From NCBI GenBank assembly GCA_021783515.1, contig JAJXTV010000002.1, positions 62,001 to 126,000 on the forward strand: 64,000 nucleotides of DNA. Direction: 5' to 3'. Shown here piece after piece: positions 56,673-64,000 of this stretch. Below the pieces are notes generated by a model. It saw only the letters and a program-made list of their open reading frames with translations, had not been told where the DNA came from and did no database searches. A program made the position numbers and the translations under genes. Source of the stretch: Nitrospirota bacterium (GTDB taxonomy: Bacteria; Nitrospirota; Thermodesulfovibrionia; Thermodesulfovibrionales; UBA6898). Every line of letters starts with the position of its first letter. Positions within the stretch are counted from its first letter, which is position 1.

Positions 56673-57782
56673 ATGTGTCGATTAGCAGCAATAACATCTT
56701 CTGAATATATCTCTCCCATGGAGCCGATCCTTGCCCTCGAGACGATGAAAGAGGGTCATGACGGTTCCGGCCTGGGGCTGACGCTGAAGGACCTGGGCGG
56801 CGAATTCGCGAAACTCAAGAAATATCCGGTCCTCTCCGGCATCTGCTCCAGGGACGGGAAGAAACTGCTCGATGACTACATGAAACGCGCCGGCTTTCGC
56901 CTGAAGCACGAGTGGACGCCGAAGATCGCGCCGAAAAAGGGCGTCGTGGCGAGGGACCATTATTTCGCCCGCGCATACGACTATCCCGCCTCCTGCGCGA
57001 ATTTGCCGATGAAGGCGAAGGAAGACCTTCTCATGAATACGAGGCTCGCCCTCCGCTGTCTGGGCGAGAAGGACGAATCGATTTTCGCCTTCTCTTTTTA
57101 CCCCGACGTGATCACGCTGAAGGAGGTGGGAGACCCTCTCGAGGTGGCTGAGTTCTTCGGCCTCGACAGGGACAGGATCAGCGCGAAGATCGTGCTCGCC
57201 CAGGGAAGGCAGAACACGAACTACGCGATCTATCTTTACGCCTGCCATCCGTTTTTCATCCAGGGCTTTTGCTCGATGACCAACGGCGAGAACACCGCCT
57301 TCGTGCCGATCAGGGAATATCTGTCGGGCAGGGGTTTCCCCGGCTACATGGGCTACAACAGCGACAGCGAGGTATTCACGCATATATTGCATTACACGGT
57401 CCGTCAGCTCGGCTATCCGCTCCATTATTATAAGGACGTGATCACGCCGCTGAAGGCTGCCGAGATCGACCGCCGCCCCGACGCGGGCGCGGTGAGGCTG
57501 ATGAAGCAGTCTCTCCGTTCGCTCTGCATCGACGGGCCGAACATGGTGATCGGATTTACGCCCGACGGCACCTGTTTCATGGTGCAGGACTCCAAGAAGC
57601 TGCGGCCCGGCGTCGTCGGAGGTGCGAAGGGCAAGTATGCCCTCATGTCCGAGGAATGCGGCGTCGACAGGGCGATCCCGGAGAGGGAGAGGGCAAAAGA
57701 CATATTCCCGATGAAATACGATATGGTCATCGTTTCGCCGGACGCGCAGGAGGTACGGGTATGGAACCAGCAGCAGGGGTAA
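56673..57782 (+). CDS. glutamate synthase class II glutamine amidotransferase subunit
   Basis: MCRLAAITSSEYISPMEPILALETMKEGHDGSGLG: Cys2 nucleophile context; start moved to the MC so that Cys2 is N-terminal after Met removal. Confidence 0.88.
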   Translation: MCRLAAITSSEYISPMEPILALETMKEGHDGSGLGLTLKDLGGEFAKLKKYPVLSGICSRDGKKLLDDYMKRAGFRLKHEWTPKIAPKKGVVARDHYFARAYDYPASCANLPMKAKEDLLMNTRLALRCLGEKDESIFAFSFYPDVITLKEVGDPLEVAEFFGLDRDRISAKIVLAQGRQNTNYAIYLYACHPFFIQGFCSMTNGENTAFVPIREYLSGRGFPGYMGYNSDSEVFTHILHYTVRQLGYPLHYYKDVITPLKAAEIDRRPDAGAVRLMKQSLRSLCIDGPNMVIGFTPDGTCFMVQDSKKLRPGVVGGAKGKYALMSEECGVDRAIPERERAKDIFPMKYDMVIVSPDAQEVRVWNQQQG

Positions 57783-59428
57783 GGCTCGACAACAACCATA
57801 AGCTCTCGCTGAGGGAATTCCCTTATATCGTCCGCTGGCGGGACGACCGCTGCAAGCGCTGCGGCAGATGCACGGCGGTATGTCCGGTGAAGGCGATCGA
57901 GGCGACGGTCAAGGTGCAACGCACCGTGACGTCCTCCGGGGCCGTGCCGACGCCTACCGCGGTGAGGACCGTCACCCAGGTCGTCGAGCAGGTGACCGAT
58001 ATGGAGCGCTACTGCGTCGGCTGCGGCAGCTGCACGCTCGTCTGTCCGAACGAGGCGATCGAGCCGGAGTTCAACCCCCAGAACAAGCTCCTCCACTATA
58101 AGAACAAGGGCGGCGATGCCTATAAGCGCGGCGGAAGGAGAAACGACCCTGCGCTATCGACCCTCGACAGGCTGAAATTCACGAGGATCTCGATGCTGAC
58201 CGACCCTGCGCTAGATGCCGGCAGGCACGAGTTCAGGGTGCGCTCGCTCCTTGGCAGGGTCCTGCCGCCGGAGGAACTCCCCCTCGTGATGGAAAACGGA
58301 AGACTGGCCGTCGACAAGTCCTCCGGGAAGTTCATCCCGCCGGTGAGGGAGATCTTCCCGATCATGATCGGCAGCATGTCGATCGGCGCTCTCTCCCCGC
58401 CGATGTGGGAAGGCCTCGCGATGGGCGTGGCGTACCTCAACGAAGTGGAAAACATCCCGGTGGTGATGTGCTCGGGCGAGGGCGGAATGTCGCCCAGGCT
58501 CCTGAGGTCGAAGTACCTGAAGTACTTCATCATCCAGATCGCCTCGGGCTATTTCGGATGGGACGAGATCGTGCGGGCGATCCCGCATATGGTCGAGGAC
58601 CCGGCGGCGATCGAGATCAAATACGGCCAGGGCGCGAAGCCCGGAGACGGCGGCCTGCTGATGGCCCAGAAGGTGCTTAAGCTGATCGCCAAGATCAGGG
58701 GCGTGCCCCAGTTCGTGGACCTCGCCTCCCCGCCGACGCACCAGACGAAGTACTCGATCGAGGAGGCGGTGGCGAAGATGATCCAGTCGATGTCGATGGC
58801 CTGGGGCTTCCGCGTGCCGGTCTATCCGAAGATCTCCGGGACGAAGACCGCCAAGGCGGTGCTGAACAACCTGGCGAGAAACCCTTACGCCGCCGGCCTC
58901 TGCATCGACGGCGAAGACGGCGGCACCGGGGCGGCCTACAACGTCTCGATGGACAAGATGGGACATCCGATCGCATCGAACCTTCGGGAGTGCTATCTCG
59001 ACCTCGTCAAACAGGGCAAGCAGAACGAGCTCCCGCTCATCGCGGCGGGCGGCATAGGCAAGAAGGGCAACCTCGCGGCGAACGCGGCGGCGCTGATCAT
59101 GCTCGGCGCGTCGGCGGTCGCGATCGGCAAGTATATCATGCAGACTGCGGCCGACTGTTTCGGCGACGAATACAACCGGTGCAACCTCTGCAATACCGGC
59201 AAGTGCCCGCGCGGCATCACGACGCAGGACCCGAAGCTCTACCGGAGGCTCGACTCCGACAAGGTCGCGGAGCGGGTCGTCGAGGTCTTTAAGTCCGCCG
59301 ACGTCGAGCTGAGGAAGATATTCGCCCCGATGGGGAGGTCGACCGAGATCCCGATCGGCATGTCCGACGGGCTGAGCATCGACGACAAGGCGATCGCAGA
59401 GAGACTGGGTATCAGCTATGCCTGCTAA
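57761..59428 (+). CDS. glutamate synthase FMN subunit with N-terminal 2x[4Fe-4S] ferredoxin domain
   Basis: CKRCGRCTAVCPVKAIEA, CVGCGSCTLVCPNEAIEP, synthase core IKYGQGAKPGDGGLLMAQKV, DGEDGGTGAAYNVS, AAGGIGKKGNLAANAAALIMLGASAVAIG. Confidence 0.95.
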   Translation: MEPAAGVRLDNNHKLSLREFPYIVRWRDDRCKRCGRCTAVCPVKAIEATVKVQRTVTSSGAVPTPTAVRTVTQVVEQVTDMERYCVGCGSCTLVCPNEAIEPEFNPQNKLLHYKNKGGDAYKRGGRRNDPALSTLDRLKFTRISMLTDPALDAGRHEFRVRSLLGRVLPPEELPLVMENGRLAVDKSSGKFIPPVREIFPIMIGSMSIGALSPPMWEGLAMGVAYLNEVENIPVVMCSGEGGMSPRLLRSKYLKYFIIQIASGYFGWDEIVRAIPHMVEDPAAIEIKYGQGAKPGDGGLLMAQKVLKLIAKIRGVPQFVDLASPPTHQTKYSIEEAVAKMIQSMSMAWGFRVPVYPKISGTKTAKAVLNNLARNPYAAGLCIDGEDGGTGAAYNVSMDKMGHPIASNLRECYLDLVKQGKQNELPLIAAGGIGKKGNLAANAAALIMLGASAVAIGKYIMQTAADCFGDEYNRCNLCNTGKCPRGITTQDPKLYRRLDSDKVAERVVEVFKSADVELRKIFAPMGRSTEIPIGMSDGLSIDDKAIAERLGISYAC

Positions 59429-61871
59429 AAAGAAAATAGGCAGGGGCGGGGTGACCCCGCCCGCACGTAAAAAGACGGAAGGGAAAAAAGCGGTGCAGGC
59501 GAAGGCGGGCCGGAAGACAGCGGACGAGAAAATTCTGGAGCTGAAGGGGCAGAAAGCCCTTCTGCGAGGCAGCGTCGGCGGCGGCCGGGTGCCCTCGCGG
59601 ATACTGGAAGAGCATATTCAGCAGGCGGTGCAGGACGGCGCCCGCGAGATGCATGTGATCGCCGACGGCCAGCACGGCATCGGCGGCAGGATCTGGCCGC
59701 GCGGCGAGACGGTGAAGATCGCCGTCGAAGGCCCGGTCGGCCAGCGTCTCGGCAGCATGGGCATGGACGGCACCGAGATCGTCGTGAAAAACAGCGTCTC
59801 GGACGACGCCGGCTGGGTCAACTGCGGCGCGAAGATCACCGTTTTAGGCGACGTGACGAACGGCGCATGGAACGCGGCTGCCCAGGGCACGCTCTATGTG
59901 CAGGGAAGCGGCGGCGCGCGCTGCGATACGATGACGAAGCATAACCCGCGGTTCGATCCCCCGCAGTCATGGTACTTCAGGAACGTCGGGGACTCCTTCG
60001 CCGAGTTCAAGGCGGGCGGCATCGCCGTCGTCTGCGGCGTGGATTCCAGGAACCCCGAAAACATCCTCGGCTACCGGCCCTGCGTCGGCATGGTCGGCGG
60101 CACGATCTATTTCCGCGGCCCGATCCAGGGCTATAGCGAGAAGGACGTGCAGCTCCTCGACCTCACGGACCAGGACTGGGAATGGCTGAAGACGAACATG
60201 AAGCCGTATCTCGAGGCGATCGACCGGATGTCGTACTACAGGGAACTGACGAAGTCTGCGGCTGACTGGAAGAAGCTGAGCTCCTATACGCCGCAGGAGA
60301 AGCGGAAGCGGAAATGGTTCAAGATGTCGACGACCGAATTCCGGAATAAGCACTGGGAGGAGTCGGTCGGCAAGGGAGGCATCTTCGGCGAATATCTCGA
60401 CCACGACCTCACGCTCCTTCCCTACATCACCACAGGGGCGGACAGGAGGAACAAGCCGGTCTGGTCGAACGAGAAATATTCTCCGCCCTGCGCGTACGCG
60501 TGCCCGACGCACATCCCCTCTCATAAAAGGGCGATGCTGATAAGGCAGGGGAGGCTGCAGGATTCGCTCGAGCTCGTCCTCAGGTACAGCCCGCTTCCGG
60601 CGACGGTCTGCGGGCAGATCTGCCCGAACCTCTGCATGCAGAGCTGCACCCGGGGCATGATCGATGCCCCTCTTGCGATCGACAAACTCGGCGGGCTCGC
60701 GCTGGACCTTCCGGCGCCGAAGAAGGAGAAGGCGACCGGCCATACGATCGCGGTGATCGGCGGCGGTCCTGCGGGCATGTCCGCGGCATGGCAGCTTGCG
60801 CTCAAGGGCCATACGGTCGATATCTTCGAGGCCGGTGACCGGCTCGGAGGCAAGATCGAATACTGCATCCCGAGGGAGCGGCTGCCGCACCAGATCCTCG
60901 AAAAAGAGGTGTCGCGCTTTAAGGAGCTCGGCGTCGGCGTCCACCTCAACACGAAGGTGACGAAGGAGAAGTTCGAGGAGCTCTACAAGAAATACGAGGT
61001 CGTGATCGTTGCGATCGGCGCGCACGAACCGAGGAAGATCGCCTTCCCCGGCTCTGAAGACATGATCGCGGCGTACGATTTTCTCAGGGACATCAACGCC
61101 GGCAAACGCCACGACCTTAAGGGCAGGAAGGTCGTCGTGATCGGGGCCGGAAACGTCGGCATGGACGTCGCGTCCGAGGCTTACAACATGGGCGCGGAGT
61201 CGGTCATCGCCGTCGACATCCAGAAGCCGGCCGCCTTCGGCCCGGAGATGGAGATCGCCAGGGCTAAGGGCACCAGTATCCTCTGGCCGAGGCTGACGGA
61301 ACGGTACGACAAGAGACAGAGGAAGCTCTTTTTCAAGGACGGCTCGTCTCTCGACGCCGACGTGGTCGTCATGTCGGTAGGCGACGTGCCCCAGCTCGGG
61401 TTCCTTCCGGCGTCGATCCATAACGAGCGGGGCTGGATCAAAGTGAATGACTCTTACCAGACCTCCGACGTGAAGGTCTTTGCGATCGGTGACGTCACCG
61501 GCCTCGGCCTCGTGACTCACGCGATCGGCCATGGCAGGCTTGCCGCGGAGTATATCCATCAGCAGGTGGCGCATGCGCCGCGGTGGCCCGAGGTCAAGCA
61601 GCCGATCGCCTACGAGAAGATCAAGAAGGAATACTACGACGCCTGCGCCGGGGACTTCACTCCGGAAGGTGAGGCGAACAAGTGCATGTCCTGCGCCACC
61701 TGCCGCGACTGCCATATGTGCGAGGCGACCTGCTACTGGGGGGCGATCTCCCGGCTCGAGCACCCCGGCGGCGCCTACGAATACGTGGTGGACGAGGCGA
61801 AATGCATCGGCTGCGGCTTCTGCGCCGGCGTCTGCCCCTGCGGCGTCTGGGAGATGATCGAAAACGTATAA
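59418..61871 (+). CDS. glutamate synthase GXGXG domain fused to NAD(P)/FAD oxidoreductase (GltD-like) with C-terminal ferredoxin
   Basis: GXGXG region VGQRLGSMGMDGTEIVVKNSVSDDAG; IAVIGGGPAGMSAAWQLALKG; VVVIGAGNVGMDVASEA; FAIGDVTGLGLVTHAIGHGRLAAEYI; CIGCGFCAGVCPCG. Confidence 0.94.
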   Translation: MPAKKKIGRGGVTPPARKKTEGKKAVQAKAGRKTADEKILELKGQKALLRGSVGGGRVPSRILEEHIQQAVQDGAREMHVIADGQHGIGGRIWPRGETVKIAVEGPVGQRLGSMGMDGTEIVVKNSVSDDAGWVNCGAKITVLGDVTNGAWNAAAQGTLYVQGSGGARCDTMTKHNPRFDPPQSWYFRNVGDSFAEFKAGGIAVVCGVDSRNPENILGYRPCVGMVGGTIYFRGPIQGYSEKDVQLLDLTDQDWEWLKTNMKPYLEAIDRMSYYRELTKSAADWKKLSSYTPQEKRKRKWFKMSTTEFRNKHWEESVGKGGIFGEYLDHDLTLLPYITTGADRRNKPVWSNEKYSPPCAYACPTHIPSHKRAMLIRQGRLQDSLELVLRYSPLPATVCGQICPNLCMQSCTRGMIDAPLAIDKLGGLALDLPAPKKEKATGHTIAVIGGGPAGMSAAWQLALKGHTVDIFEAGDRLGGKIEYCIPRERLPHQILEKEVSRFKELGVGVHLNTKVTKEKFEELYKKYEVVIVAIGAHEPRKIAFPGSEDMIAAYDFLRDINAGKRHDLKGRKVVVIGAGNVGMDVASEAYNMGAESVIAVDIQKPAAFGPEMEIARAKGTSILWPRLTERYDKRQRKLFFKDGSSLDADVVVMSVGDVPQLGFLPASIHNERGWIKVNDSYQTSDVKVFAIGDVTGLGLVTHAIGHGRLAAEYIHQQVAHAPRWPEVKQPIAYEKIKKEYYDACAGDFTPEGEANKCMSCATCRDCHMCEATCYWGAISRLEHPGGAYEYVVDEAKCIGCGFCAGVCPCGVWEMIENV

Positions 61872-61892
61872 GCGAAAATCAGCGCTCACGAA

Positions 61893-61918
61893 GGGGCGGC
61901 TGATCGGCCGCCTTTTCT
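61893..61918 (+). terminator. rho-independent terminator of the glutamate synthase operon
   Basis: GGCGGC-tgatcg-GCCGCC-TTTTCT. Confidence 0.75.
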
Positions 61919-61939
61919 ATTCCTGCCCGGAACGGTCTC

Positions 61940-62479
61940 CTAGTTTTTCTTCCCCAGTATATCGCATATCGCCTTTCCGAATTCCCTGTCGATCATGAAC
62001 GCGCCGTCGAGGTGCAGTTCGAGGATCGCGTCTATCTTTTCGATAAGGCCTATCATATACTTCATGCAGCCGACGATCTGGATGATCCTGATGTTCGGCA
62101 TGTCGAGCAGTCTGCTGATCTGCTCCCGTTCGGCTTCGCTCCTTCCGTATATCTCGTCGACGATGAGAATGAGTTCGTCACGGACAGGGAAGAGGGCGTC
62201 CATGCTGCGGACTATCCTGATGTCGCTTTTCAGGGAGAGGATGTAGGAGAGATATTTTTCGTAGCTGCCGGGTCGCGACTTTCCCTCGTAATCGACAGGA
62301 TTGCCTACGTAGCAGACGTTGGTCTTGTCCCGGACCGCCTGGACGGTATTGGTGATCTTGCCGACGCCTTTCACCCCGCAGACCAAAACGTTTTTGTAAC
62401 AGCCGACGACATTACGTATGTTGCCGGCACTGTCCCCGGTGAGAGGGATATGCGCACAGTCGACCTCTTTATTCTCCAT
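61940..62479 (-). CDS. small P-loop NTPase-like protein of unknown function
   Basis: NVLVCGVKGVGKITNTV (Walker A-like, GxxGxGK), ELILIVDEIYGRSEAEREQISRLLDMPNIRIIQIVGC (Walker B-like). Confidence 0.65.
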   Translation of the reverse strand: MENKEVDCAHIPLTGDSAGNIRNVVGCYKNVLVCGVKGVGKITNTVQAVRDKTNVCYVGNPVDYEGKSRPGSYEKYLSYILSLKSDIRIVRSMDALFPVRDELILIVDEIYGRSEAEREQISRLLDMPNIRIIQIVGCMKYMIGLIEKIDAILELHLDGAFMIDREFGKAICDILGKKN

Positions 62480-62552
62480 AGCTTCGATCCTTCATGACGT
62501 CCTGCTATCAGTATATACGCAACGGAACATATTCTTCAAAGGGCTCAGCGGT

Positions 62553-64000
62553 TCATGGCCCGGCTGGCAGAAGCGACATTTCCTTTGCCTCGGGGACGGT
62601 AATCGCGACGACCTTCGGTTCCATCCAGAGAGGGTAGTAGTCGAAGTTCACGTCGTAGTCGCCGGCGATGACAGAATAGCGGCCGCGTCTGTTGCCGATA
62701 AGCTTCAGGTGGAAAGGCTCGTTCGACAGGAAGACGAACTCCTGCGCCTTGCCCGGATCTGACGAGACGTTCAGCACCGCGCCGGCCGACCCGGGCAGGA
62801 GATTGCGGACGCCGTCCGACAGAAGAAAGGTAGCCCCCGGGTGCCCCTTGAGGTAGTCGTAGGTGCTCCGGCGGTAGTCGATGGATGTCCTTGTCCTGAT
62901 TGTATCGGCTGCGTGAACCAGCCAGGCCGCATTCAGCACGAGCAGCCCGAACACGGCGGTCAGGAAGGCCGTCCGGACGGCCGATTTTTTCAGAATGCGG
63001 CCGCAGAACCCGATCCCTTCGGCCGAAAGGACCGCCATAAAGGGCGCGATCAGAAGCAGGTTCCTTACGGCCATGACATTCTGGCCGGAGAGATACAAAA
63101 GCCAGATCACCGGCGCCGAGAGGAATATCGCCACCCTCGGTATGCCGTCTTTTCCAAGCGAGACGGCTCCCGGCAGGACCATGAGGGAAAAAAAGAGCGC
63201 TATCGGCCAGTAATGCGAGAAGAGCACGAGCGAGAGATACTTGACGTTGAGGATGAAGTGTTCGGGCCCTCCGTGCACCGTAGAACTCCACCATCCTGCC
63301 CGGTAGATCGCCATCTGTTTCTTTACCTCATAGACGAAATAGACCGGCTGGAGAAGCGCGCCCGGCGTCGAGATGAAAAAAGAGAGGCAGAAGAGGCCGA
63401 CAAGCACCGGATATTCCGTCCAGGTCCGCGGGGCTGCGGCGGCAACCGCCCTTTTCCGCAGATAGGCATAGGTCAGGAGCGCCGGCAGCAGCATGACGCC
63501 TCCCGGGTACTTCGTGCCGCAGGCGACGCCGGCGGCGCATGCCGCGCATCTCAGCCAGAACCGGGAACGCGTCGGACTCTCCATCGAGGCGATCAGAAAC
63601 AGCACCGTCAGGACCCCGAATTGCATGAGTATTCCGTCGGGAGCGATCCACCTCGCGTGATAGGACACTTCCCAGGATGAGCCGAGCAGCGCCGCCGCGA
63701 TGAACGCCTGCAGCCGGCTTTTTCTCCAGAGCAGTGCCAGCAGGTAGGTCCAGATGACCGAGAGCAGCGTTACGACGATGAAGATCGACCTTACCTGAAG
63801 GAGGAAGTCGTTTTCTGTCATCGTACCGGTCCCGGGGGTGAGAATTTCCTTCCTGACCGGCGTCCCGTACCCGATGTCCGAGGAGAGGACGTCACGGACT
63901 GTCGCCCAGATGTCAGGCAGGAGCCTGCTCAGCGTGAGATAGTAGGTGACGGAGGGGTAGTTGTACATCTGGGGAAGCAGAGTGCCGGTCCTGAATGACT
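62553..64000 (-). CDS. GT39/ArnT-like membrane glycosyltransferase, 5' end cut by window edge
   Basis: Open frame continues to the window end (SFRTGTLLPQMYNYPSVTYYL); multiple TM helices, VACGTKYPGGVMLLPALLTYAYL. Confidence 0.75.
   Translation of the reverse strand, partial: SFRTGTLLPQMYNYPSVTYYLTLSRLLPDIWATVRDVLSSDIGYGTPVRKEILTPGTGTMTENDFLLQVRSIFIVVTLLSVIWTYLLALLWRKSRLQAFIAAALLGSSWEVSYHARWIAPDGILMQFGVLTVLFLIASMESPTRSRFWLRCAACAAGVACGTKYPGGVMLLPALLTYAYLRKRAVAAAAPRTWTEYPVLVGLFCLSFFISTPGALLQPVYFVYEVKKQMAIYRAGWWSSTVHGGPEHFILNVKYLSLVLFSHYWPIALFFSLMVLPGAVSLGKDGIPRVAIFLSAPVIWLLYLSGQNVMAVRNLLLIAPFMAVLSAEGIGFCGRILKKSAVRTAFLTAVFGLLVLNAAWLVHAADTIRTRTSIDYRRSTYDYLKGHPGATFLLSDGVRNLLPGSAGAVLNVSSDPGKAQEFVFLSNEPFHLKLIGNRRGRYSVIAGDYDVNFDYYPLWMEPKVVAITVPEAKEMSLLPAGP

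Noticed and set aside
59967-61889. 640-aa minus-strand ORF opposite the GltD-like gene
   Set aside because: Antisense shadow ORF with biased composition and no motifs
1-64000. CRISPR arrays, tRNA/rRNA genes, prophage, integrase/transposase genes, toxin-antitoxin or phage-defence islands
   Set aside because: Read through for regular direct repeats, tRNA TPsiC-like motifs and mobility/defence protein motifs; none found

Overview
The window is a 64 kb GC-rich bacterial chromosomal segment. It is mostly ordinary housekeeping and metabolic genes, probably from a Nitrospirota- or Deltaproteobacteria-like genome; the lineage is inferred from gene content only. I found no rRNA, tRNA, CRISPR array, prophage or transposase. 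Recognisable loci are: hemL, PpiC-type PPIase, PBP1A, tusA, transketolase, DUF2007-sspB-gatA-gatB, purC, glk, ribD, DUF948-ytxH-hypA-hypB, a DrrA-type ABC ATPase with ABC-2 permease, a dCache sensor, glgP-glgX-pta, an RND/TolC/HlyD efflux cluster, a CDF transporter, a ChaN-like lipoprotein, a mobB-mobA fusion, a MoeA-like protein, yajQ, cdaA-cdaR-glmM, comEC, hemB, an IscA-like protein, a three-gene archaeal-type glutamate synthase, and a GT39-like enzyme cut by the window end. The observations most worth following up are: (i) a conserved intergenic element of about 50-85 nt in three copies, all sense-oriented downstream of a CDS; (ii) three IPTL-CTERM-like 'EWG' sorting tails, one an orphan fragment below the ORF cutoff, with no exosortase in the window; (iii) two TPR proteins sharing an RSNPINKY C-terminal tail; (iv) a 940-aa alkaline-phosphatase-like/TPR/sulfotransferase-like fusion immediately upstream of an IPTL-CTERM-like gene; (v) a terminator-like hairpin in the leader of the glutamate synthase operon; and (vi) a small orphan P-loop NTPase. 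All family names come from reading motifs by eye; no search was run.
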